Part shown: positions 1 through 5,361 of the stretch, one piece after another
Layout: the number at the start of each line of letters is the position of its first letter
Position numbering within the stretch: position 1 is the stretch's first letter
NCBI GenBank assembly: GCA_023433755.1
Contig: JAEYUA010000050.1
Span: 1 to 7,931 of the forward strand
DNA: 7,931 bases
Origin: Bacteroidota bacterium
Lineage (GTDB): Bacteria > Bacteroidota > Bacteroidia > Chitinophagales > Chitinophagaceae
Direction: 5' to 3'
Translations under genes and position numbers: made by a program
The notes under the pieces: model-generated
What the model was told of the DNA's origin: nothing
Seen by the model: only the letters and a program-made list of their open reading frames with translations
Database searches by the model: none

Positions 1-1
1 C

Positions 2-97
2 AAGGGAGATCTCACTAAGATTGACAGGATCAAGAAAATCTATTATGGATTCAATCATTATAAAATATTGATGGTTGTTCTTTACCTGATCTCGTAA
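2..97 (+). CDS. Possible C-terminal end of an unknown membrane protein (partial)
   Basis: The second plus frame is open from the window edge to a TAA at 95-97 and reads as 31 residues beginning KGDLTKIDRIKK. The peptide has a basic amphipathic stretch and then a hydrophobic end (ILMVVLYLIS), which would fit the last membrane helix of a protein entering from the left. It would converge on, and overlap by 16 bp, the end of the GH13 gene on the other strand, which would explain why no terminator is visible between them. Against it, another plus frame is also open up to about 71, and 31 codons can stay open by chance. The family cannot be recognised from this fragment. Confidence 0.33.
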   Translation, partial: KGDLTKIDRIKKIYYGFNHYKILMVVLYLIS

Positions 98-1461
98 ACG
101 GCATATCCCCAGGGTTCAATACCTGCGATCTTCATCACCGGTTCCTTAGCCCCTGAAAACACATTGATCCACTCAGCCGCAGATGGCTGGTCATTCCACC
201 TGAAAATGATTGATTCATTACTCAGGTTCAGCAACACCAGCACTTTATGGCCTTCTTTTTCTCTTTCAAAAACATACATGGACTGGTCATGATCGGTTTT
301 GATTTTTTTGAAAGATGCATTGGCCGACAGGGCCTTGTTATTCTTTCTCAGGTGAAGAAGGGTCTTGTAAAAAGCCGCTCTCTCCAGCCTTGAAAAACTG
401 ATGGTATCCTTATAGAAAAATGATATACTGTCAAGTACCGGTTCTTCCTGCCCGCTGTAAATCAGCGGCACGGATTGTTTGATGGTTTGTGTAAGCACGG
501 CAAATGGTGCATGGGAGGCGCCGGGCATGGTGCCATAGTCGGCCTTGTTCCAGCTATTCTCATCATGATTGCTGGTGAAATGAAGGAAGGTGGCCGTGGG
601 TGGAAACACAGAATCCCATTCATTCAGAACCGAATCAAGCGCATTGGCCGGGCGCCTGCCTGCCGCAACTGATACCGCCTTGTGAAAAAATTTCCATCCA
701 TAACTCATATCGAAACCCGCATCATAAACCCATTCGTCTTCAGCCTCGGCCAGCATAAGCAAACCCTTATTCAGCGATTTCAATTCTGCATTGCATTTTT
801 TCCAGAATGCTTCTCCCTGGCCCTGGGCATGATCGCAGCGGTAACCGTCAATACCGGTTTCCGTGACCCAGTATTTCATTACAGCGATCATGCTGTCGGC
901 AATCCGCTCATTTTTAAAATCAAGCTTTCTTGTATCGGTCCAGTCTGTGCCTGGCTGGTGGACGGGGATACCTGTAACACTGTCGCGGATATAAAATTCA
1001 GGATGTGCTTTCACCCAGGGGTGATCAGGGGCTGTATGGTTCGGCACCCAGTCAATAATAACTTTCATATCCAGGTCATGGATCGCTTTTACAAGCGCTT
1101 TCCAGTCATCCATAGATCCAAACTCCGGGTTGACTGTCCTGTAATCCGAAATGGCATAATATGAACCCAATATCCCTTTCCTGCCTTCCCTGCCTATTGG
1201 CTGGATGGGCATGAACCATAGCGTCTGCACACCCATTTCTTTCAGCCTTGGCAGGTGAGCCTGGAAAGCTTTGAAGGTTCCTTCCGGGGTATATTGCCTT
1301 ACATTGACCTCATAGATATTTCCCTGCTGCAGCCAGCCAGGATGACCATCCACCAGGTTCACTTCTTCGGTTCCGGAACCCGCCGGTTCAGATTTTTCAG
1401 AATTATTGCAGGAGATAAAAAACAGGCCGAGGAAAAAAAGCCCGTAAAGGTTCTTGATCAT
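82..1461 (-). CDS. Alpha-amylase family glycoside hydrolase (GH13), lipoprotein
   Basis: Predicted 459-residue enzyme hydrolysing or transferring alpha-glucosidic bonds in starch-like oligosaccharides. All four GH13 signatures are present: region I DWVPNH (D137, N141, H142), region II GYRCDH (R208, nucleophile D210), region III LAEAE (acid/base probably E239), and region IV SNHDE (D300). The catalytic triad is therefore intact. The (beta/alpha)8 barrel starts near residue 45, and the last ~90 residues look like the usual C-terminal beta domain. The N-terminus MIKNLYGLFFLG... ends in FISC, a lipoprotein signal with the lipidated cysteine at residue 18, followed by an acidic NNSEKSE stretch. 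This implies a periplasmic or outer-membrane location. The frame is open upstream to 1566, but starting there would bury the signal peptide 35 residues inside the protein, so the ATG at 1459-1461 is chosen. No susC/susD genes are adjacent. The exact GH13 subfamily and substrate cannot be told from this sequence alone. Confidence 0.92.
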   Translation of the reverse strand: MIKNLYGLFFLGLFFISCNNSEKSEPAGSGTEEVNLVDGHPGWLQQGNIYEVNVRQYTPEGTFKAFQAHLPRLKEMGVQTLWFMPIQPIGREGRKGILGSYYAISDYRTVNPEFGSMDDWKALVKAIHDLDMKVIIDWVPNHTAPDHPWVKAHPEFYIRDSVTGIPVHQPGTDWTDTRKLDFKNERIADSMIAVMKYWVTETGIDGYRCDHAQGQGEAFWKKCNAELKSLNKGLLMLAEAEDEWVYDAGFDMSYGWKFFHKAVSVAAGRRPANALDSVLNEWDSVFPPTATFLHFTSNHDENSWNKADYGTMPGASHAPFAVLTQTIKQSVPLIYSGQEEPVLDSISFFYKDTISFSRLERAAFYKTLLHLRKNNKALSANASFKKIKTDHDQSMYVFEREKEGHKVLVLLNLSNESIIFRWNDQPSAAEWINVFSGAKEPVMKIAGIEPWGYAVYEIR

Positions 1462-1479
1462 GTTGATGGCTTTAAAAAA

Positions 1480-1487
1480 TAAAAGTA
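1480..1487 (-). promoter_or_regulatory. Candidate -7 promoter box for the GH13 gene
   Basis: On the minus strand this reads TACTTTTA, matching the Bacteroidota -7 consensus TAnnTTTG except for the last base. It lies 18 nt before the chosen ATG. No clear TTG -33 box is seen upstream, so the call rests on position and one box. Confidence 0.35.
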
Positions 1488-1546
1488 GCGAAAGCGAATT
1501 AATTGATAGCAGTTTTGATAACCTCATCCCATAAGCTTTGATGTGG

Positions 1547-1554
1547 TAGATTTG
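1547..1554 (+). promoter_or_regulatory. Candidate -7 promoter box for the DUF3078 gene
   Basis: TAGATTTG is an exact match to the Bacteroidota -7 consensus TAnnTTTG, 39 nt before the DUF3078 start codon, giving a leader of roughly 30 nt. A TTG at the usual 17-23 bp upstream spacing is not apparent. It lies inside the 132-bp divergent gap shared with the GH13 promoter. Confidence 0.5.
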
Positions 1555-1593
1555 CAGGGAGAACATGAACTGTTAATCATAGAATGAAAAATC

Positions 1594-2517
1594 ATGAAAA
1601 AAATTTTACTTCTTCCGATATTATTCCTTTGCTTCCAGTTAAAGGCCCAGGATGAGACAGTTAAAAAACTCAAGGCTGATGCAGAAAGAAGCATCACTAA
1701 AGAAGAAGACACCACGGGCCGCACCTGGAGAAAAGGCGGATTGTTCAACCTCAATGTTTCCCAGGGCTCGCTCAACAACTGGGCTGCCGGCGGTGATAAT
1801 TTTTCCATATCTCTTAATACAATAGCCAGCCTTTACGCTTTTTATAAAAAAGAAAAAACAAGTTGGGATAATACCCTGGATTTCAACCTGGGTTATTTGC
1901 GTACCACCTCTCTTGGCAGCCGCAAGAATGATGACCGGATAGACCTGCTGAGCAAATATGGCTACCAGGTATCCAGCAAATGGAATCTTGCCGGCCTTTT
2001 TAATTTCCGCACCCAGTTATTGAATGGTTATACCTTTCCTGATGATGTAAAAACTTTTTCTTCCGCCTTCCTGTCACCGGCCTACATTCTTTTAAGTGCC
2101 GGTATGGATTATAAACCCAATAAGGATTTTTCACTTTTCATTTCTCCTCTCACGGCAAGATGGGTTGTGGTAAAAGATGATACACTCTCCGCCAAAGGCC
2201 TTTATGGAGTGGAGCCCGGTGAACACAGTAATGCCGAATTCGGAGCCTTCGTTTCTGCCAATTATGTAAAAGAATTCAGTCCAACGCTGGCCTACAAAGC
2301 CAGGCTCGACCTTTTTTCCAATTACAGGCACAACCCGGAAAAGATCGATGTTTTTATGTCCAACATCCTGTCCGTAAAACTTTCAAGAATTCTTTCCGCC
2401 ACCTGGAATGTTGACATCATCTATGATGATGACACCAGGATCTTTGGCGAAAACGGCACTTCACCTGCATTGCAGCTTAAATCGCTGGTGGGCCTGGGAC
2501 TGATGGTTCGTTTCTGA
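1594..2517 (+). CDS. DUF3078 domain-containing protein, likely outer-membrane beta-barrel
   Basis: Predicted 307-residue exported protein. It begins with a signal peptide, MKKILLLPILFLCFQLKAQ, the common Bacteroidota form ending in AQ. A charged linker (about 20-45) leads to the segment that identifies the family: GGLFNLNVSQGSLNNW at roughly 48-63, then AAGGDNF. The rest alternates polar and aromatic residues in short strands separated by turns (DNTLDFNLGY, YKARLDLFSNY, WNVDIIYDDD) and ends in ...GLMVRF. A terminal phenylalanine is the typical end of an outer-membrane barrel recognised by the BAM machinery. The molecular function of DUF3078 proteins is not established. It is divergent from the GH13 gene and followed after 42 bp by a transporter gene on the same strand. 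The start is fixed by the signal peptide and an A-rich leader. Confidence 0.9.
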   Translation: MKKILLLPILFLCFQLKAQDETVKKLKADAERSITKEEDTTGRTWRKGGLFNLNVSQGSLNNWAAGGDNFSISLNTIASLYAFYKKEKTSWDNTLDFNLGYLRTTSLGSRKNDDRIDLLSKYGYQVSSKWNLAGLFNFRTQLLNGYTFPDDVKTFSSAFLSPAYILLSAGMDYKPNKDFSLFISPLTARWVVVKDDTLSAKGLYGVEPGEHSNAEFGAFVSANYVKEFSPTLAYKARLDLFSNYRHNPEKIDVFMSNILSVKLSRILSATWNVDIIYDDDTRIFGENGTSPALQLKSLVGLGLMVRF

Positions 2518-2545
2518 TCCATTTCGCAGGAAAGGATTTCACGGC

Positions 2546-2553
2546 TATATTCG
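2546..2553 (+). promoter_or_regulatory. Candidate -7 promoter box directly before the TSUP gene
   Basis: TATATTCG differs from TAnnTTTG by one base and lies 6 nt before the ATG. A weak TTTCG at 2522-2526, 19 bp upstream, could act as the -33 box. If used, the transcript would be nearly leaderless and independent of the DUF3078 gene. Read-through from DUF3078 is equally possible because the gap holds no terminator. Confidence 0.35.
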
Positions 2554-2559
2554 CCGGCA

Positions 2560-3330
2560 ATGGAAATTACCATCCATGAAATCTTACTGCTTTGCCTGTT
2601 TGCTTTCGCGGCGGGATTTGTAGATGCCATTGTGGGTGGTGGCGGACTGATTCAGACGCCTGTTGCCATCATGGTACTGGCTCCCCAGCCTCTGGTAACT
2701 GCAATTGCCTCTGTGAAGATCCCTTCGTTCAGTGGTACATTGTTCGCGGCCATACAATATCTTAAAAAGGTAAAGCTCAACGCCGCGCTTACAACTGCCA
2801 TGTGCACCGTTGCTTTTTTCGCCTCCTTTGCCGGGTCACAACTTCTGACAGTGGTGAGCAATGATTTTATGAAACCGGTTTTACTGGTGGTACTAATCAT
2901 TGTTGCCATTTATACTTATACCAAAAAAGATTTTGGGCAACAACAGCTTAAGGAACATAGCAGGAAGCAGCGCCTATATTTTGGAATAACCATTTCCCTC
3001 GTAATTGGTTTCTATGATGGATTCATCGGGCCGGGTGCCGGAAGTTTTTTGATTCTGGCCTGTATTTCCATTCTTGGTTTTGATTTTTTACACGCCTCAG
3101 CCCAGGCAAAACTGGTCAACCTGGCTACCAACCTGGGATCAATCGTCCTATTCAGTATACAGGGAAAGATTATCTGGGGCGTAGCACTGCCCATGGCAGC
3201 ATGCAATGCGCTCGGGGGAATTTTAGGGGCCCGCATGGCAATTGCCCGTGGCAACAGGTTCATCAGGCTTTTCTTCCTGGGCATTGTATTACTCACTTTG
3301 TTACGATTTGCCTGGGAAGTACTGGCATAA
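2560..3330 (+). CDS. TSUP (TauE/SafE) family inner-membrane transporter
   Basis: Predicted 256-residue polytopic protein, the normal length for TSUP permeases, which export or import sulfite, organosulfonates, thiosulfate or related anions. The two internal repeats carry the family's glycine-rich signatures: GFVDAIVGGGG at residues 19-29 in the first half and GFYDGFIGPGAG from residue 150 in the second. About seven or eight hydrophobic segments are visible, with a basic loop in the middle (KKDFGQQQLKEHSRKQR, about 126-142) that is probably cytoplasmic. The arrangement resembles the YfcA branch, whose substrate is uncertain, so no substrate is assigned. No sulfur-metabolism gene is nearby. It follows DUF3078 by 42 bp and ends in a bidirectional terminator whose A-run overlaps the stop codon. 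Confidence 0.9.
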   Translation: MEITIHEILLLCLFAFAAGFVDAIVGGGGLIQTPVAIMVLAPQPLVTAIASVKIPSFSGTLFAAIQYLKKVKLNAALTTAMCTVAFFASFAGSQLLTVVSNDFMKPVLLVVLIIVAIYTYTKKDFGQQQLKEHSRKQRLYFGITISLVIGFYDGFIGPGAGSFLILACISILGFDFLHASAQAKLVNLATNLGSIVLFSIQGKIIWGVALPMAACNALGGILGARMAIARGNRFIRLFFLGIVLLTLLRFAWEVLA

Positions 3331-3351
3331 AAAAACCCGGGTTATACCGGG
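3331..3351. terminator. Bidirectional hairpin terminator between TSUP and the small ORF
   Basis: The stem is CCCGG (3336-3340) and CCGGG (3347-3351) around a six-base loop, with an A-run at 3329-3335. Read on the minus strand, the hairpin is followed by seven T residues, a good intrinsic terminator for the 48-codon ORF ending at 3394. Read on the plus strand, the tail is only CTTTCTC, so termination of the transporter transcript should be weaker. Confidence 0.65.
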
Positions 3352-3393
3352 CTTTCTCATGTGCATCACGATGGGAAACTTTTTAGTGTAAGA

Positions 3394-3540
3394 TTATTTA
3401 TTGGGTTCAGTTTTTTTTCCGTGTTTGAAGATGGTCAGGGTGGCTTCCTTTTCTTTCACCTGCCGACAGGAATAACCCTTGCTTTTAAATTGTTGCACCA
3501 GGTTGATGACCAATGGCTGAATTTTCTTTAAATGATTCAT
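3394..3540 (-). CDS. Small hypothetical protein, 48 residues
   Basis: A minus-strand ATG at 3538-3540 opens a 48-codon frame beginning MNHLKKIQPLVINLVQQF and ending KKTEPNK before TAA. The protein is basic and soluble-looking, with an N-terminal amphipathic helix and then a probable beta stretch (EATLTIFKHGKK). Its single cysteine lies in GYSCRQV. No family is recognised. Three things favour a real gene: the composition matches its neighbours, a -7-like box lies 19 nt upstream, and a T-rich hairpin terminator lies 42 nt downstream in the right direction. It fills what would otherwise be a 530-bp gap. It is short enough that chance cannot be excluded. Confidence 0.5.
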   Translation of the reverse strand: MNHLKKIQPLVINLVQQFKSKGYSCRQVKEKEATLTIFKHGKKTEPNK

Positions 3541-3559
3541 AGGAATAAATTGGATTGTT

Positions 3560-3567
3560 GAAAATTA
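3560..3567 (-). promoter_or_regulatory. Candidate -7 box for the small ORF
   Basis: The minus strand reads TAATTTTC, one base from TAnnTTTG, 19 nt before the ATG. A TTTTG lies 14 bp farther upstream, closer than the usual 17-23 bp spacing. The call is weak on its own and gains some support from the ORF and terminator downstream. Confidence 0.28.
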
Positions 3568-3664
3568 CGTCCTGGTTTCCACAAAAGCGAACAATTCCCC
3601 TATTTATTGACCAGGAATAACTATGGCATGAAATTTTAGGATATCAAGTAAGACTTCTATTTAA

Positions 3665-3714
3665 AAAATATAAACAAAGCCTCCCTTGCTCCCAGAGACC
3701 GGGGGCTTTTGTTT
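3665..3714. terminator. Hairpin terminator, probably serving the DUF4142 gene
   Basis: The arms AAACAAAGCCTCC (3672-3684) and GGGGGCTTTTGTTT (3701-3714) pair with one bulged base and a wobble. On the minus strand the stem is followed by ATATTTTTT, consistent with ending the DUF4142 transcript about 150 nt past its stop codon. On the plus strand an alternative, shorter stem, GCTCCC (3688-3693) with GGGGGC (3701-3706), is followed immediately by TTTTGTTTTTT, also a good intrinsic terminator. The two 5' arms compete for the same 3' arm. No plus-strand gene ends here. Confidence 0.55.
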
Positions 3715-3718
3715 TTTA

Positions 3719-3855
3719 GCTGCAAGTAGCAAGCTGCAAGACCTACAGTATCAATGTTTACCAGGTTGCTGGGTAATAATATTGTCAATCCACTAAAAAC
3801 TGACTGATTATTACTTTGCGTTCGAGGTTCTAACTTGAAGCTTGCAGCTTGCAGC
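3719..3855. repeat. Inverted-repeat element made of 7-bp units (GCTGCAA / TTGCAGC)
   Basis: The left arm is three heptamers: GCTGCAA, GTAGCAA, GCTGCAA (3719-3739). The right arm is TTGAAGC, TTGCAGC, TTGCAGC (3835-3855). The arms are reverse complements at 18 of 21 positions. The 7-bp rhythm continues inward on the right as TTCGAGG and TTCTAAC (3821-3834). Inside lies a second inverted pair, GTAATAAT (3773-3780) and ATTATTAC (3807-3814). Nothing in the element encodes protein. It could be a small non-autonomous repeat, a structured RNA region in the 3' tail of the DUF4142 transcript, or a product of heptamer slippage. Confidence 0.7.
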
Positions 3856-3863
3856 ATTCTAAC

Positions 3864-4370
3864 TTAGAATGTCCTCACAATACTATCGGCCTTCAGCCAG
3901 TTGCTTCTTACCTGTTCAAGGCCCCTGTTCACAAGGTAATTCCGAACATAGGTATGGTTGCCATTATTAATTTCATTCCGGTATAATTCCATCATCACCT
4001 GGTGACTCCGGACCCGGCTTTTCATGAAAGCTGTATCAAAATCATAACCTGCCAGGTTTTCTGCATGGTCATCATACCGTACTGAAACGGAAGCCGTGTC
4101 CTTCAGATCATAACCCACACGGGATACAACCTCCATCACATCCTGCCGTGCAGCCGTATACTGTTCAATGGCTGCGCTTGCAAACATCCTTACTGCCGGA
4201 TGCTGACTGCGGTTAAGCGCCAATTGACTTTCACGTATTTCAACCTGGTGTGACCGGATCAGGCTGGAGATAAAAAGCCGGTCCTCATTGTTCAGGGCAT
4301 TGGGATCATCATTTCTTTTAGAGCAGGAAAATAAAAGAACGATCATAACCACGGGTAACACTTTCCTCAT
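3864..4370 (-). CDS. DUF4142 family lipoprotein
   Basis: Predicted 168-residue envelope protein. The N-terminus MRKVLPVVMIVLLFSC is a lipoprotein signal with the lipidated cysteine at residue 16, followed by SKRNDD. The body is all-helical and has the DUF4142 (ferritin-like four-helix) pattern: EDRLFISSLIRSHQVEIRESQLAL, then AVRMFASAAIEQY, and a second half with FDTAFMKSRVRSHQVMMELYRNE. The internal similarity of the two RSHQV helices is what the duplicated bundle would give. Ferritin-like iron ligands are not evident, so a metal role is not claimed and the family function is unknown. The gene is transcribed alone, divergent from the zinc protease with a 102-bp gap. Its transcript probably runs through the heptamer element to the hairpin near 3700. 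Confidence 0.85.
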   Translation of the reverse strand: MRKVLPVVMIVLLFSCSKRNDDPNALNNEDRLFISSLIRSHQVEIRESQLALNRSQHPAVRMFASAAIEQYTAARQDVMEVVSRVGYDLKDTASVSVRYDDHAENLAGYDFDTAFMKSRVRSHQVMMELYRNEINNGNHTYVRNYLVNRGLEQVRSNWLKADSIVRTF

Positions 4371-4450
4371 TCGTTTCGGATTTTAGGGTGATCTTCTATA
4401 AAGGCAAAAGCCATGCAATTTTTGATTGCGCCACAGTCGGGCATATTTTT

Positions 4451-4458
4451 TACATTTA
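4451..4458 (+). promoter_or_regulatory. Candidate -7 box for the zinc metallopeptidase gene
   Basis: TACATTTA matches TAnnTTTG except for the last base, with a TTG at 4426-4428, 22 bp upstream, within the usual -33 spacing. The start codon follows 14 nt later. An alternative is TATTTTTT at 4444-4451 with TTTG at 4421-4424, 19 bp away. The upstream boxes would lie inside the coding sequence if translation began at the earlier ATG at 4413, which argues against that start. Confidence 0.42.
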
Positions 4459-4472
4459 ATAAAATAAAATTT

Positions 4473-5309
4473 ATGCGCTGGCAAGGAAGACAGGGAAGTT
4501 CAAATGTTGATGACCGCAGAGGTATCAGTGGTGGGGGTATAGCTATAGGTGGTGGTATCCTGGGCATTATTGCCCTTGTGGTGAATTTTTTATTGAGCGA
4601 TGGCGATATATCCCAACTGCCATTGCCGGGCCAGAACCAGCAACTGACCGAAGCCCAACAGGCGGAACAGGATTCCCAGGCCCGTTTTGTTGGCGTGGTA
4701 CTGAAGGATACAGAAGATGTATGGAATGATATCTTTTCTCAAATGGGCCGGGATTACCAGGAGCCCAGGCTTGAACTGTTTTCCGGCGCCACCCAATCAG
4801 CCTGTGGCAATGCCAGCTCGGCCACCGGTCCATTTTATTGCCCGGCAGACCAGGATGTATATATAGATCTTTCTTTTTACAATGAACTCCAGGAAAAGTT
4901 TGGAGCACCCGGTGATTTTGCCATGGCCTACGTAATTGCCCATGAAGTGGGCCATCATATCCAGAAACTTCTGGGCACTTCTGATAAAATGGCAAGACTC
5001 CGCCAGCAGGTAAGTGAACAGGAATACAACCGTTATTCGGTAATGCTGGAACTGCAGGCCGATTTTTATGCCGGGGTTTGGGCGCACTATATGCAGGGCA
5101 AAGGTGTACTGGAAAGCGGTGATATTGAAGAAGCACTACGTGCCGCCAATGCCATTGGTGATGACCGCCTCCAGAAACAGGCCCAAGGTTATGTCGTACC
5201 CGAATCCTTCACGCATGGCACATCAGCACAAAGAATGTACTGGTTCAAAAAAGGATTCCAGACCGGAGATATTAACCAGGGGGATACATTTAATGCCACG
5301 GACCTTTAG
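4473..5309 (+). CDS. YpfJ/KPN_02809-type neutral zinc metallopeptidase
   Basis: Predicted 278-residue membrane-anchored putative metalloprotease. It opens with the family's conserved start MRWQGRQGSSNVDDRRG. One membrane helix follows (about 25-45, GGGILGIIALVVNFLL), then a Q-rich linker and the catalytic domain. The zinc site is complete: HEVGHH with H157, E158 and H161, and the third ligand probably E193 in LELQADFYAG. The segment ACGNASSATGPFYCPADQDVYIDLSF, with its two cysteines, is also typical and may form a disulfide. Translation is placed at the ATG at 4473 because homologues begin MRW. An upstream ATG at 4413 would add 20 residues that do not look like the family. Function is unproven for the family; peptidase activity is inferred from HExxH. 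The stop lies 52 bp before pheS. Confidence 0.93.
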   Translation: MRWQGRQGSSNVDDRRGISGGGIAIGGGILGIIALVVNFLLSDGDISQLPLPGQNQQLTEAQQAEQDSQARFVGVVLKDTEDVWNDIFSQMGRDYQEPRLELFSGATQSACGNASSATGPFYCPADQDVYIDLSFYNELQEKFGAPGDFAMAYVIAHEVGHHIQKLLGTSDKMARLRQQVSEQEYNRYSVMLELQADFYAGVWAHYMQGKGVLESGDIEEALRAANAIGDDRLQKQAQGYVVPESFTHGTSAQRMYWFKKGFQTGDINQGDTFNATDL

Positions 5310-5315
5310 GCCACA

Positions 5316-5347
5316 AGCCAATGGCTAATGGCCATTGGCCATTGGCT
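5316..5347. repeat. 32-bp near-perfect palindrome built of four heptamers
   Basis: The units AATGGCT, AATGGCC, ATTGGCC, ATTGGCT (5320-5347), preceded by AGCC, form a 32-bp palindrome centred between 5331 and 5332. Fifteen of sixteen base pairs are Watson-Crick and the remaining one is T opposite G, which would pair as a wobble in RNA. It starts 6 bp after the protease stop codon and ends 2 bp before the pheS -7 box. It lacks a T-run, so it is not a standard terminator. Confidence 0.85.
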
Positions 5348-5349
5348 CC

Positions 5350-5357
5350 TATCTTTG
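5350..5357 (+). promoter_or_regulatory. -7 promoter box of pheS, leaderless-type spacing
   Basis: TATCTTTG is an exact match to TAnnTTTG and sits 4 nt before the pheS ATG, so the transcript would be leaderless or nearly so. No TTG is found at the usual -33 distance, because that position is occupied by the heptamer palindrome. The box also decides the start: the alternative upstream ATG at 5335 would lie before the promoter. Confidence 0.6.
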
Positions 5358-5361
5358 CCGC

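Larger units (their letters stand above)
3541..3863. other. Intergenic region: terminator plus heptamer inverted-repeat element
   Basis: This 323-bp stretch holds no convincing open frame on either strand. Its contents, in order, are a candidate promoter for the small ORF (3560-3567), an AT-rich spacer with nothing recognised (about 3570-3665), a hairpin terminator (3665-3714), and a 137-bp inverted-repeat element (3719-3855) that ends 8 bp short of the DUF4142 stop codon. No tRNA or known RNA family was recognised. Confidence 0.6.

Noticed and set aside
682..1164. 160-codon plus-strand open frame
   Set aside because: It lies fully antisense to the GH13 catalytic core, whose four motifs are intact on the other strand. 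Its peptide shows no recognisable domain.
1462..1566. 35-residue N-terminal extension of the GH13 protein
   Set aside because: It would place the lipoprotein signal peptide in the interior and extend coding across the divergent promoter region.
3801..3834. TTACTTTGCG followed by GTTCGAGGTTC, considered as a promoter or as the T-arm of a tRNA
   Set aside because: The TA-to-TTTG spacing is one base short of the consensus and no plus-strand gene follows. The GTTCGAGG cannot form a T-arm stem and there is no acceptor or anticodon stem nearby.
3719..3855. Insertion sequence
   Set aside because: There is no transposase and no room for one, and no target duplication is evident. It is recorded as a repeat element only.
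4567..5136. 189-codon minus-strand open frame
   Set aside because: It is antisense to the zinc metallopeptidase with its complete HExxH site. The peptide is rich in P, H, R and W, as expected from the complement of this coding sequence.
3864..5309. Toxin-antitoxin or defence pair formed by the DUF4142 and zinc-protease genes
   Set aside because: The genes are divergent, belong to common housekeeping or envelope families, and show no toxin, antitoxin or nuclease motif.
5316..5347. Intrinsic terminator of the protease gene
   Set aside because: The hairpin is strong but has no T-run on either side, and the same units occur in neighbouring gaps in non-palindromic form.
5335..5361. Nine-residue N-terminal extension of PheS
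   Set aside because: This start codon lies in the heptamer palindrome and upstream of an exact TAnnTTTG promoter box. MQELL at 5362 is a normal PheS N-terminus.
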